DNA from: an uncultured Bacteroidales bacterium
GTDB taxonomy: Bacteria > Bacteroidota > Bacteroidia > Bacteroidales > F082
Assembly: GCA_937906455.1 (NCBI GenBank)
Contig: CALCYT010000035.1
Coordinates: 1 to 59,853, forward strand
Reading direction: 5' to 3'
DNA: 59,853 bases
In this document: one piece after another, positions 24,254 to 33,040 of the stretch
Position numbering within the stretch: position 1 is the stretch's first letter
Layout of the letters: each line of letters begins with the position of its first letter
The notes under the pieces: model-generated
What the model was told of the DNA's origin: nothing
The model's database searches: none
The model's input: the letters and a program-made list of their open reading frames with translations, nothing else
Position numbers and translations under genes: made by a program

Positions 24254-24273
24254 ACTTCTGACTTCTGACTTCT
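24254..24273. repeat. Short-word repeat (ACTTCTG units)
   Basis: This is a 20-base run of ACTTCTG units right after a half CGTCATTTCGA element (24244-24254). It shares its words with the runs at 25417-25557 and in the mod C-terminus. Confidence 0.6.
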
Positions 24274-24315
24274 AAAAAAATGAACTTTTTTCTTGACAAA
24301 ATTTTTGTTTTGTCG

Positions 24316-24323
24316 TATATTTG
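24316..24323 (+). promoter_or_regulatory. Promoter of queA
   Basis: TATATTTG fits TAnnTTTG. A TTG at 24293-24295 lies 20 bases upstream, at the expected -33 position. The start codon follows at 24367. Confidence 0.65.
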
Positions 24324-24366
24324 CATTTCATTTTGAGAAAACAGACACAATTAAATAACATTTGAA

Positions 24367-25416
24367 ATGAAACTATCACAGTTTAAGTTCAATTTGCCGC
24401 ACGACCTCATCGCTTTATATCCGCCGGCGGAGCGTGAAGACGCGAGACTGATGGTCCTGCACCGTGACACTCAAACTATTGAGCACAAGACATTTCGCGA
24501 CATCATCAGCTATTGCAGTCCGGGCGATTTGTTCGTAATCAACAACTCTCGCGTTTTCCCGGCGCGTCTTTATGGCGAGAAGGAGAAGACCGGCGCCAAG
24601 ATAGAGGTGATGCTGCTCCGTGAGCTTGACGAGGAAAGCCGTCTCTGGGACGTCCTCGTTGACCCGGCGCGTAAAATCCGCATCGGTAACAAACTGTATT
24701 TCGGCCCTAACGACGAGCTCGTGGCTGAGGTTATCGACAACACCACCTCGCGCGGACGTACGCTGCGTTTCCTCTTCGACGGTCCGCACGACGAGTTCAA
24801 GAAAGTCATCATGGGTCTCGGCGAGACACCTCTCCCAAAGGTGATACAGCGCCCTGTCGAGCCTGACGATGAGTTTAACTATCAGACTGTCTATGCCACA
24901 CAGGAAGGCTCGGTGGCAGCCCCGACAGCAGGCATGCATTTCAGCAAGATTCTTATGAAACGCATGGAGCTTCAAGATGTTAACTTCGCCGAGGTGACAC
25001 TGCATACTGGCATGGGTAACTTCCGCGACATTGAGGTCGAAGACTTGACAAAACACAAAACCGACTCCGAAGAAATCAACATCTCACAGGAGACCTGCGA
25101 CCTCATCAACAGCACAAAAGAGGCGAAACATAAGGTGTTTGCAGTCGGAACAACAACTCTGAAAGTCATGGAGACAGTGGTGAGCATCACAGGCAAGCTT
25201 AAACCGATGAAGGGCTGGTCCAACAAATTCATCTTCCCGCCTTACGATTTCAGCACCGCCGACGCCCTCATCACTAATTTCCACCTCCCGAAATCCCCGA
25301 TGATGATGGAAGTGGCCGCCTTCACAGGTTACGATTTCCTAATGAAAGCTTATAAGGAAGCCGTTGCCGAGAAATACAAATTCTTCACCTACGGCGACGC
25401 GATGCTCATTCTTTAA
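24367..25416 (+). CDS. queA: S-adenosylmethionine:tRNA ribosyltransferase-isomerase
   Basis: This 349-residue enzyme transfers the ribosyl part of SAM to 7-aminomethyl-7-deazaguanine in tRNA, giving epoxyqueuosine. YDFSTADALITNFHLPKS near the C-terminus and PTAGMHFSK (about 180-188) are standard QueA motifs, and the length is normal. It stands alone between two runs of short-word repeats, with its own promoter. Confidence 0.96.
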   Translation: MKLSQFKFNLPHDLIALYPPAEREDARLMVLHRDTQTIEHKTFRDIISYCSPGDLFVINNSRVFPARLYGEKEKTGAKIEVMLLRELDEESRLWDVLVDPARKIRIGNKLYFGPNDELVAEVIDNTTSRGRTLRFLFDGPHDEFKKVIMGLGETPLPKVIQRPVEPDDEFNYQTVYATQEGSVAAPTAGMHFSKILMKRMELQDVNFAEVTLHTGMGNFRDIEVEDLTKHKTDSEEINISQETCDLINSTKEAKHKVFAVGTTTLKVMETVVSITGKLKPMKGWSNKFIFPPYDFSTADALITNFHLPKSPMMMEVAAFTGYDFLMKAYKEAVAEKYKFFTYGDAMLIL

Positions 25417-25557
25417 GAAGACAGAAGTCAGAAGACAGAAGACAGAATAGAATATTAGAATAAATAATTGATAATCAATAAATTAAAACAATGAAGCATG
25501 GAAGAAAAAGGTGTGGTAGTCCAGATTCTGACTCTTGGCTCCTGTCTTCTTGCTTCT
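25417..25557. repeat. Inverted pair of short-word repeat runs
   Basis: A run of AGAAGACAG and AGAAGTCAG units (25417-25448) is answered by the complementary words TTCTGACTC and CTGTCTTCT (25526-25557). The two runs form an interrupted palindrome between queA and glyS. There is no gene in between. Confidence 0.7.
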
Positions 25558-25568
25558 AAAAAAAAGCT

Positions 25569-27092
25569 ATGACTCAAGAAGAATTTTTTAAGAAAATAAC
25601 AGCTCACGCGAAGGAATATGGTTTTATTTTCCCTTCAAGTGATATTTACGACGGACTTGCTGCCGTTTACGATTACGGCCAGAATGGTGTCGAACTGAAG
25701 AAAAACATCAGAGAATACTGGTGGAAAGCCATGGTGCAGATGCACGAGAACATCGTCGGTCTCGACGCCGCCATCTTCATGCACCCGACAGTGTGGAAGG
25801 CTTCAGGCCACGTCGATGCTTTCAACGACCCGATGATCGACAACAAAGACAGCAAGAAACGTTATCGCGCCGACGTCCTCGTCGAGGATTATGTGGCGAA
25901 AATCGAGGAAAAAATCAACAAAGAAGTTGAGAAAGCCAAGAAACGTTTCGGCGATGCCTTCAACGAGGAGCAGTTTGTCACCACAAACGCCCGCGTCCTC
26001 GAATGGAAAAAGGAAATCGGGGAAATAAGCCACCGTTTATATGGTGACATGGAGAAAAACGACCTCGCTGACATCAAGAAACTCATCGAAGACCTTGGGA
26101 TTGTATGTCCTATCAGCGGAACACGCAACTGGACCGACGTGCGCCAGTTTAACCTGATGTTCGCCACACAGATTGGCTCGTTGGCAGAAGGTGCCAACAC
26201 CGTTTATCTGCGTCCCGAGACGGCACAGGGTATCTTCGTGAACTATCTCAACGTGCAGAAGACAGGCAGGATGAAAATCCCGTTCGGCATCGCTCAGACA
26301 GGCAAAGCCTTTAGAAATGAGATAGTTGCGCGTCAGTTTATCTTCCGTATGCGTGAGTTCGAGCAGATGGAGATGCAGTTCTTCGTGCGCCCCGGCACCG
26401 AGATGGAATGGTTCAAGAAATGGAAGGAGGAACGCATGAAATGGCACCTCTCACTCGGCATTCCGGCCGAGAACTATCGTTTTCACGATCATGAGAAGTT
26501 AGCGCATTATGCCAACGCTGCCACCGATATAGAGTTTAACTTCCCGTTCGGCTTCAAGGAATTGGAAGGCGTTCACAGCCGCACCGACTACGACCTCAGC
26601 CGTCATGCCGAGTTCTCAGGCAAGAAACTCCAGTATTTCGACCCGGAGACCAACGAGAGCTATACTCCATACGTCATTGAGACGTCAATAGGTCTCGACC
26701 GTATGTTCCTCGCAATGTTCAGCTATGCCTACACAGAGGAGAAACTCGATGATGGCAGTGAACGCGTCGTGATGAAGCTTCCTCCGATTCTCGCACCTTA
26801 TAAAGTGGCAGTCTTGCCGTTGGTGAAGAAAGACGGACTTCCTGAGAAAGCACGCGAGATAATGGATAGCCTGCAATATGACTTTATGTGCCAATACGAA
26901 GAAAAAGACTCCATCGGCAAACGCTACCGCCGTCAGGATGCTATCGGCACTCCGCTGTGCGTAACCGTTGACAATCAGACACTTGAAGACAACACCGTGA
27001 CAGTCCGCGACCGTGACACCATGGAACAAATCCGCGTGAACGCCGACGAACTGCATGAGATAATCAGAAAGAAAATCTCTACAAAGAAATAA
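25569..27092 (+). CDS. glyS: Glycine-tRNA ligase (dimeric, eukaryote/archaea-like type)
   Basis: This 507-residue class II aminoacyl-tRNA synthetase charges tRNA-Gly. Motif 2 FRNEIVARQFIFRMREFEQMEMQ is clear at about 250-272, preceded by YLRPETAQGIFVNY, and motif 3 lies in ETSIGLDRMFLAM. The C-terminal anticodon-binding domain starts at about 405. This one-chain alpha2 form is the normal type in Bacteroidota. The ureohydrolase-family gene follows after 9 bases. Confidence 0.96.
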   Translation: MTQEEFFKKITAHAKEYGFIFPSSDIYDGLAAVYDYGQNGVELKKNIREYWWKAMVQMHENIVGLDAAIFMHPTVWKASGHVDAFNDPMIDNKDSKKRYRADVLVEDYVAKIEEKINKEVEKAKKRFGDAFNEEQFVTTNARVLEWKKEIGEISHRLYGDMEKNDLADIKKLIEDLGIVCPISGTRNWTDVRQFNLMFATQIGSLAEGANTVYLRPETAQGIFVNYLNVQKTGRMKIPFGIAQTGKAFRNEIVARQFIFRMREFEQMEMQFFVRPGTEMEWFKKWKEERMKWHLSLGIPAENYRFHDHEKLAHYANAATDIEFNFPFGFKELEGVHSRTDYDLSRHAEFSGKKLQYFDPETNESYTPYVIETSIGLDRMFLAMFSYAYTEEKLDDGSERVVMKLPPILAPYKVAVLPLVKKDGLPEKAREIMDSLQYDFMCQYEEKDSIGKRYRRQDAIGTPLCVTVDNQTLEDNTVTVRDRDTMEQIRVNADELHEIIRKKISTKK

Positions 27093-27101
27093 GTTTTAAA
27101 A

Positions 27102-28244
27102 ATGGAAATTAGCGCTTTTCTTAATCCCGTCAAGGAAGAAATAATCGAAAACTGCCATCTGACACATAAAAAACAGATCGGTAACACCATCACAATCTTT
27201 AAAAATGAAGAAGACTTTCCTGAGTTGGATGGTTTTCAAGTGGCTTTGATAGGTGTTGAGGAAGACCGCTATGCCGTTGATAATGAAGGATGTAAGGCTG
27301 CTCCGGATGCTATCCGACATGCCTTATATCCTTTGTTTGACCATTGGCCTGACCTAAAAATCATAGACCTTGGCAACGTGAAGACGGGTTTGAGGGTGGA
27401 GGACACCTATTATGCTCTTGGCGAGGTGTTTCTCACAATGTTGAAACACCATATAGTGCCTGTAATCATTGGCGGAAGTCAGGATTTAACATATCCTATT
27501 TATCAGGTTTACGAAAATACTGGTAAGTTGGTGAATATCACCGCGATAGACCCGCGTTTCGATATCGGTGAGGAGGGCGAAAACCTTAATTCGGAATCGT
27601 ATCTGAGCCATATCATTTTGCATCAGCCGAATTATCTTTTCAATTACACAAACATAGGTTATCAGACGTATTACATTGATAATGATAATATTAACCTGAT
27701 GAAACAACTACTGTTCGACATCTATCGTTTGGGTATGATAAAGAGTAATCCCGAGCTGACAGAGCCTTTGTTGCGCAATGCCGACATCATCACCATCGAT
27801 GCGGCGGCTTTCTGCGCATCGGATGTGCCTGGCGTGAAACGCAGTTCGCCAAATGGTTTGAGCAGTGAGGACGGCTGTAAGATGGCTCGCTATGCCGGAC
27901 TGAACCAGAAACTTACATCCATAGGATTCTTCAACTATAATCCTAAATACGACATCAACTATCAGAGTGCCAATAATTTAGCCGAAATGATATGGTACTT
28001 CATGGAAGGATTCTCACTTCGTCAGAATGACATCCCGACAACCGAAAACCGTGATGATTTCACCAAATACATCGTACGACTTGAAGAATACGATGAAATT
28101 ATTTTCTTGTGCCACAAAACCACCGGAAAATGGTGGATGGAAATCTCAGACCACTTCATCCCCTGCTCGAAAAACGACTACGACCTCGCCATGCGCAACG
28201 AACTCCCCGACAGATGGTGGCAGTTTTATCAGAAGTTAATGTAA
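27102..28244 (+). CDS. Arginase/formimidoylglutamase-family protein with degenerate metal site
   Basis: This 380-residue protein has the ureohydrolase fold. GCKAAPDAIRHAL (63-75), VIIGGSQDLTYPIYQ (121-135) and ITAIDPRFD (146-154) correspond to the family motifs. The metal ligands are largely lost, however: GG(D)H is GGSQ (Q127 for His), DAHxD is DPRFD (R152 for His), and the SxDxD motif reads TIDAAAF (A235 for Asp). It is therefore probably not a manganese hydrolase but a binding or structural protein. Such a divergent member is widespread in Bacteroidota. It lies 9 bases after glyS and its end overlaps convergent ruvC by 9 bases. Confidence 0.8.
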   Translation: MEISAFLNPVKEEIIENCHLTHKKQIGNTITIFKNEEDFPELDGFQVALIGVEEDRYAVDNEGCKAAPDAIRHALYPLFDHWPDLKIIDLGNVKTGLRVEDTYYALGEVFLTMLKHHIVPVIIGGSQDLTYPIYQVYENTGKLVNITAIDPRFDIGEEGENLNSESYLSHIILHQPNYLFNYTNIGYQTYYIDNDNINLMKQLLFDIYRLGMIKSNPELTEPLLRNADIITIDAAAFCASDVPGVKRSSPNGLSSEDGCKMARYAGLNQKLTSIGFFNYNPKYDINYQSANNLAEMIWYFMEGFSLRQNDIPTTENRDDFTKYIVRLEEYDEIIFLCHKTTGKWWMEISDHFIPCSKNDYDLAMRNELPDRWWQFYQKLM

Positions 28245-28832
28245 ATTTTTCTCCGGGTTCTGCTCCAAAAACGCACTCCAGCCTTTGTAACTACGTTTGG
28301 CGGTTGGTATTTTCGGCAGTTTCGGGTCGTCGGTACCGCCAACGATGTTGAGCTGGTTTTGGAAGCTGTGACACACTGCTGCAGCCATGGCGTCGGTGGC
28401 GTCAAGATAGTCGGGATGCTCAGTGAAGTTGCAGAGTTTCTGCACCATCGCGGCAACCTGCTCCTTCGAGGCGGCTCCGTTGCCCGTGATGGATTGCTTG
28501 ATTTTTCTTGGCGAATACTCGAAAATAGGGATGTCGCGATACAACGCTGCAGCCATCGCGACACCTTGAGCACGACCGAGTTTCAGCATCGACTGCACAT
28601 TTTTTCCGTAAAATGGAGCTTCGATGGCAAGCTCATCGGGATGATACTCATCGATGATTTCAAGCACACGCTCAAAAATGCGTTTTAGCTTAAGTGCTTG
28701 ATTGTCAAGCTTTGCCAACTTCAAAACACCCATTCGTAGCATGTTCAGCTCCTTGCCTCGCTGAAGGATGAGACCGTAACCCATGACCATCGTTCCCGGG
28801 TCGATACCTAATATTATTCGTTCACTTTTCAA
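28236..28832 (-). CDS. ruvC: Crossover junction endodeoxyribonuclease RuvC
   Basis: This 198-residue Holliday-junction resolvase has acidic catalytic residues in LGIDPGT (D11), LAIEAPFYG (E71) and DYLDATDAMA (D144, D147). The C-terminal basic tail is slightly longer than in E. coli. It acts with RuvAB in recombination repair. ruvA and ruvB are not in the window. It is convergent with the ureohydrolase-like gene. Confidence 0.95.
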   Translation of the reverse strand: MKSERIILGIDPGTMVMGYGLILQRGKELNMLRMGVLKLAKLDNQALKLKRIFERVLEIIDEYHPDELAIEAPFYGKNVQSMLKLGRAQGVAMAAALYRDIPIFEYSPRKIKQSITGNGAASKEQVAAMVQKLCNFTEHPDYLDATDAMAAAVCHSFQNQLNIVGGTDDPKLPKIPTAKRSYKGWSAFLEQNPEKNLH

Positions 28833-28839
28833 AATTTAT

Positions 28840-28847
28840 TATCTTTG
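28840..28847 (+). promoter_or_regulatory. Promoter -7 box of the flippase-glycosyltransferase operon
   Basis: TATCTTTG ends nine bases before the ATG at 28856. A transcript from it would have almost no leader. Confidence 0.6.
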
Positions 28848-28855
28848 CAGTCGAA

Positions 28856-29860
28856 ATGAATGATAATTCACATAATGCAAAATTAAAAAAAATCGTTGAA
28901 ACAACGATAAAAATTATTATTGTCCTTGCCGGATGCTGGGTTCTTTATGTGAAAATAATTAAGAATCAAGACCTTACAGAGATGTGGAACTCTGTGAAAA
29001 TTTCATTTTCGTCTCCAAGGAATGTTTTTCTGATGACGCTGGCATTCGTTTTGATGCCGCTCAACATGGCTATTGAGACGATGAAATGGCAGAAATCAAT
29101 ACAGCCGGTCGAAAATATTCCGTTTAAGAATGCGTTTACGGCGATTTTCACCGGAATCACGGCCGGGATGATGTTTCCTAACAGAACTGGCGACTTCCTC
29201 GGACGCATTTTCATACTTGAGAAAGGCAACAGGCTCAAAGCGGCGATGCTCACTTTCGTGGGAAACATGGCACAGATGCTCGTCACGGTGAGCCTCGGCT
29301 GTGTCGCGCTGATTTTCTTCATCATAAAAAGCCGATATTGGTATCTCATTATTATCTCATTGATAGTCATAATATTAGGATTTTTGGTTTATTTCAATAT
29401 CCATATTTTAAGGTATCTTCAAAAGATAATTCCAAGGAAATGGAGTCAAAAAACCGAGAAGTATATGCAGATTTTCGGCAGTTATTCAAAGAAGGATTTG
29501 TCGGTGATTTTGCTGCTCGCTTTCGCGAAATATGCCGTATATTCGCTGCAGTTTGTGCTTCTCATCCTGGCTTTTGACGTGCCGCTCAACTATTTCCAGG
29601 CCATGATTCCGATCATGATGACCTATCTTTTGATGACAGTGATACCCTTTATCACCATCACAGAAATCGCGGTGCGCGGCTCGGTGTGCGTTGTAGTTTT
29701 TGAAAAATGGTTGATAATGAATGGAATAAACGCTGAGTTCAGCATGATGGTGTTCTCGGCAAGCACCATGCTTTGGCTGTATAACCTCGCGATTCCGGCT
29801 GTCATCGGACTGTTTTTCATCAGGAAACTGAAGTTTATAAGAAGCAGTTATGAGTCTTGA
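28856..29860 (+). CDS. Flippase-like LPG_synthase_TM domain membrane protein
   Basis: This 334-residue membrane protein has about eight helices. NRTGDFLGRIFILEKGNR (about 102-120) and the region before it match the lysylphosphatidylglycerol synthase TM/UPF0104 family, whose members act as lipid or lipid-linked-sugar flippases or as the membrane part of lipid-modifying enzymes. It overlaps the next gene, a membrane glycosyltransferase, by 11 bases, so the pair probably builds and moves a glycolipid (inference). Start codon and promoter are almost adjacent. Confidence 0.8.
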   Translation: MNDNSHNAKLKKIVETTIKIIIVLAGCWVLYVKIIKNQDLTEMWNSVKISFSSPRNVFLMTLAFVLMPLNMAIETMKWQKSIQPVENIPFKNAFTAIFTGITAGMMFPNRTGDFLGRIFILEKGNRLKAAMLTFVGNMAQMLVTVSLGCVALIFFIIKSRYWYLIIISLIVIILGFLVYFNIHILRYLQKIIPRKWSQKTEKYMQIFGSYSKKDLSVILLLAFAKYAVYSLQFVLLILAFDVPLNYFQAMIPIMMTYLLMTVIPFITITEIAVRGSVCVVVFEKWLIMNGINAEFSMMVFSASTMLWLYNLAIPAVIGLFFIRKLKFIRSSYES

Positions 29861-31067
29861 AACAATACATATATTGTTGAATATCATAATGATATTCGCT
29901 GCGATGTATCTGATATGCATCGGGGCGTTCACTTTTGGACTTTGGTTAAAGAGCGATTCTCATTCCGTCATTTCAACCGACAATGATATAATACGTCATT
30001 TCGACCGACCGAAGGGAGTGGAGAAATCTCATCCAATTGAAAGAGATTTTTCAACTTCGCTCAACTCAGCTCGAAATGACGTCTCTGTCCTCATTGCTGC
30101 CCGCAACGAAGAAAAAAACATTGAAAAACTCTTGCAATCGCTTTATAATCAATCGTTTAATAAAGCAAAATTCGAGGTAATAATCGTTGATGACCATTCA
30201 ACGGATGATACATTTGAGGTTTCCAAGAACTTCCAAGTCCTCCATCCTGAAATGAATTTAAAACTCTTAAAAGCTGCCGGCTCAGGCAAGAAACAAGCCA
30301 TCTCTCAAGCTTTGCATGCTGCTGAAAATGAATTTGTTATGGTCACCGATGCCGATTGCGAGCTGCCTGAAAGATGGATTGAGACTATGGTCGGTTATTT
30401 TATGAAAAACGACCTGAAAATGCTGCTCGGTCCGGTGCTTTTGTCGCCGGCAAACACTTTGTTTGAGAAACTGCAAGTGCTTGAGCATCTGAGTCTTATA
30501 GCGAGTACAGCAGGTTCAGCCGCCATCGGGATGCCTGTGATGTGCAACGGTGCCAACATGATGTACGACCGCAAATCAGCCCTCGATGTGGAAAAATACC
30601 GCACCGACATGCGCATCGCCTCCGGTGACGATATGTTTCTTATGGAACAGTTTCTGAGGCACTACGGAAGTAAATCTGTGAGCTTTCTCCTTGACAATCA
30701 AGCGATTGTGAAGACAAAAACGATGCCGACATTGAAAGCGTTTTTCCGTCAGCGCACGCGCTGGACCTCTAAGACGAAGGCATACACCAACTGGAAAATC
30801 ATCGCTACCGCACTCATAGTGCTGATGTTCAATTTGAGCATCGTTTTCTTTTTCGTGGCAGGCTTTTTCATAAAGGTTTTCTGGGTCTTCTACGTGCTTT
30901 ACGTCATTTTGAAAACCCTCATCGATTACCCTATTCTGCGGCGCATCACAAATTTCATGCACCAGCAAAAACTGATGAAATGGATGTTCCCGTTGGAGTT
31001 TATTTATCCGTTTTATGTTGTTTTCACAGCGTTTGCGGGGATGTTTAATAATGTAAAATGGAAATAA
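29850..31067 (+). CDS. Membrane GT2-family glycosyltransferase with in-frame repeat insertion
   Basis: This 405-residue protein has an N-terminal membrane helix (about 8-33), a GT-A domain from VSVLIAARNEEKN (78-90) with DDHSTDDT and VTDADCELP, the acceptor motif QRTRWTSK, and two or three C-terminal helices. It resembles processive or polyprenol-phosphate-linked GT2 enzymes. Residues about 36-77, between helix and GT domain, do not belong to the family: they are encoded by a CGTCATTTCGA palindromic repeat that keeps the frame open. The 11-base overlap with the flippase-like gene indicates a joint role in glycolipid synthesis. Confidence 0.85.
   Translation: MSLETIHILLNIIMIFAAMYLICIGAFTFGLWLKSDSHSVISTDNDIIRHFDRPKGVEKSHPIERDFSTSLNSARNDVSVLIAARNEEKNIEKLLQSLYNQSFNKAKFEVIIVDDHSTDDTFEVSKNFQVLHPEMNLKLLKAAGSGKKQAISQALHAAENEFVMVTDADCELPERWIETMVGYFMKNDLKMLLGPVLLSPANTLFEKLQVLEHLSLIASTAGSAAIGMPVMCNGANMMYDRKSALDVEKYRTDMRIASGDDMFLMEQFLRHYGSKSVSFLLDNQAIVKTKTMPTLKAFFRQRTRWTSKTKAYTNWKIIATALIVLMFNLSIVFFFVAGFFIKVFWVFYVLYVILKTLIDYPILRRITNFMHQQKLMKWMFPLEFIYPFYVVFTAFAGMFNNVKWK
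29994..30081. repeat. CGTCATTTCGA palindromic repeat inside a glycosyltransferase gene
   Basis: Outer arms CGTCATTTCGA (29994-30004) and TCGAAATGACG (30071-30081) are perfect. Inner arms GAGAAATCTC and GAGATTTTTC form a second stem. An extra partial left arm (CGTCATTTC) lies at 29966-29974. The same outer and inner arms are found at 46778-46867. Confidence 0.9.
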
Positions 31068-31073
31068 ACCGAA

Positions 31074-31898
31074 TTATTCTAATAATCTGTTATTCCTACA
31101 TTTTTCTAAGGTTGAAAGTTGTTCAATAGCCATTCTGTTTAAACGCACAGCTCTTTCATGTTGTGGCAATCCTAATTTTATCAATTCAGCATTCATGCTT
31201 TCCAAATTTACGAGCACTATCAATTGATGTAATGTTGAATAATCTCTAATATTACCATTTAACTCGGGATTTGCTTCTCTCCACATTTTAGCTGTCATAC
31301 CAAATAAAGCAACGTTAATAACATCAGCTTCATTGGCATAAACAAAAGAACCGGCCATTCGTGCAATGTTTTCTGGTATTAAATGGTTCTTAACTGCATC
31401 CGTATGAATGTGATAATTAATTTTTGACAACTCCCTATTCAAGTTCCATTTCAAAGAAAATTTGCTGTTTTCATCAGTTTTTAATCTTTGATAATCTTTA
31501 ATGACATAAAGCTTAAACTCTGGAGAAATCCAAGATGCAAATTCAAAAGCAATATCCTGATGTGCCATAGTTGAAGCATATCGGCCTTGTTTTGAAGTCA
31601 TTCCGATGGCAGATGTTGTATCTATCCAACGTTTGGGTGTTAGAACAAAGCTATTAAATCCAGCTTCTTCTTCAATTGCCTCGAATTCGAGGCAATTGAA
31701 ATTTGGATTATGGAATCGTTCCCAAAGACCGAGAAAACGGACTGTATTTCTGTTTCTCATCCAGTTTTGTATAACATATCCCGGATTTTCGGTTGTTCTA
31801 TATTTGGCGATATCAGTTAATGACAAGAAATCGCCGGAACCACCTCCATATTGAACTTCAATTTTATAACCAATGGCATCTATGTTAGTTTTCTTCAT
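31074..31898 (-). CDS. KilA-N domain protein
   Basis: This 274-residue protein has a KilA-N DNA-binding domain in its first half (about 20-140): FLSLTDIAKYRTTENPGYVI, then WERFHNPNFNCLEFEAIEEE and KRWIDTTSAIGMTSKQGRY. A second domain is helical (LNRELSKINYHIHTDAVKN). Such genes come from phages and large DNA viruses and are often found as single insertions. It has its own promoter (31940-31947) and sits between a glycosyltransferase and elbB, both core genes. Its coding sequence contains a perfect 30-bp palindrome at 31671-31700. Confidence 0.82.
   Translation of the reverse strand: MKKTNIDAIGYKIEVQYGGGSGDFLSLTDIAKYRTTENPGYVIQNWMRNRNTVRFLGLWERFHNPNFNCLEFEAIEEEAGFNSFVLTPKRWIDTTSAIGMTSKQGRYASTMAHQDIAFEFASWISPEFKLYVIKDYQRLKTDENSKFSLKWNLNRELSKINYHIHTDAVKNHLIPENIARMAGSFVYANEADVINVALFGMTAKMWREANPELNGNIRDYSTLHQLIVLVNLESMNAELIKLGLPQHERAVRLNRMAIEQLSTLEKCRNNRLLE
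31671..31700. repeat. Perfect 30-bp palindrome within the KilA-N gene
   Basis: The two 15-base halves, TTCAATTGCCTCGAA and TTCGAGGCAATTGAA, are exact reverse complements with no spacer. The palindrome encodes part of the KilA-N domain (FNCLEFEAIE). A symmetric site of this length is unlikely by chance. Confidence 0.95.
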
Positions 31899-31939
31899 TT
31901 TGGTTTGTGTTAGTTTTAATAAATAGTTTTAATTACTTT

Positions 31940-31947
31940 GCAAAGTT
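31940..31947 (-). promoter_or_regulatory. Promoter -7 box of the KilA-N gene
   Basis: The minus strand reads TAACTTTG, an exact TAnnTTTG match, 41 bases upstream of the start at 31898. Confidence 0.5.
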
Positions 31948-32158
31948 ACATGAAAAACATACAACAAGAACCTTTTTTATCAAAAAGTTTTCAACAATTG
32001 CAAAGTTCCATTAAAAAACGCAATTTTTGAGAACAAAAGAGTACGCGAAAACACGTTTTTTCCAACAAAGGGAAATAAAAATCCCTCGCCACTGTGTGGA
32101 TGGAAAAAAATGCAAAAATCAGATTATTGTAATACGCTATTATGTTTATTGCTTCTAA

Positions 32159-32803
32159 TCAATTCACCATCTCCTCCACTAAATTCCAAGCGCCTTGATA
32201 CACGTCTTTCAACGTGGCGTCGAGCATGAAACAGGGCGTGCTGTAAACCTTGTTCTCCTTGTCTATCGCCACGCCGCCGTGGGTGGTCTCAATATGTTTG
32301 CAGCCAATCATTTCAAGCTCCTTAGCCTGCCGGCACCCGCCACTTCCCATAGTGACGCTGACGTTTCCAATGACTTTCGCCACCATCAAGGGCGCGATGC
32401 ACATCGCTCCTATGGGCTTGCCTTGCTTATGAATGTCTAAAATCGCCTTCTCAACTTCTTTGTTCACCTTGAAATTGATGCCGTCGTAAGCGTATGTGAA
32501 AAGGTTTTTCGCGGCTCCATTGCCGCCTGGGAACAGCAATGCGTCGAAGTCATCGGCATTGAACTTGGTAATAGGTAAGATATTGCCGCGTACAATGCGC
32601 GCCGCCTCAACCATCATGTTGCGCCGCTCTGCCATACGCTGACCCGTGACGTGATCGCACACTTCATGCTGGTTTTCATCTGGCGCAAAGGCTTGATACT
32701 CAATGTTATGCTGGTCTAATGCCAATAATAATGTCACGGTCTCGTTGATTTCCGAGCCGTCCATGGTGCCGCATCCGGCAAGAATAACCGCTACTTTTTT
32801 CAT
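32159..32803 (-). CDS. elbB: Isoprenoid biosynthesis glyoxalase ElbB (DJ-1/PfpI superfamily)
   Basis: This 214-residue protein is read from the ATG at 32803 (MKKVAVILAGCGTMDGSE); the upstream in-frame extension to 32842 lacks family similarity. The class I glutamine-amidotransferase-like fold shows LLFPGGNGAAKNLFTYA and the nucleophile Cys in PIGAMCIAPLM. ElbB proteins are linked to isoprenoid synthesis by genetics and have weak glyoxalase activity; the true role is unsettled. The protein is cytoplasmic and monocistronic. Confidence 0.9.
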   Translation of the reverse strand: MKKVAVILAGCGTMDGSEINETVTLLLALDQHNIEYQAFAPDENQHEVCDHVTGQRMAERRNMMVEAARIVRGNILPITKFNADDFDALLFPGGNGAAKNLFTYAYDGINFKVNKEVEKAILDIHKQGKPIGAMCIAPLMVAKVIGNVSVTMGSGGCRQAKELEMIGCKHIETTHGGVAIDKENKVYSTPCFMLDATLKDVYQGAWNLVEEMVN

Positions 32804-32998
32804 GTTATTTTTCAAATTTTCTGTTTCTGATAATGAATCCAAACAGCAGTTTTCAACATATTTCCCGTTTTCATGTCAAAAAACCGCTTGTTTCACGATG
32901 TAAAATTACAAAATTTTTAAAAATCAACACTTATTTTTCCGTCGTGATGACAAGAAAACATAAAATCATAAAAAATAATGATGTAAAAAATTTTTTTG

Positions 32999-33006
32999 TA
33001 TCTTTG
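32999..33006 (+). promoter_or_regulatory. Promoter -7 box of guaB
   Basis: TATCTTTG lies 34 bases before the guaB start at 33041. It also overlaps the in-frame extension upstream, which rules out a start near 32996. Confidence 0.6.
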
Positions 33007-33040
33007 CAGATTAATTAAACGGATAAAATTAAAACTGAAT

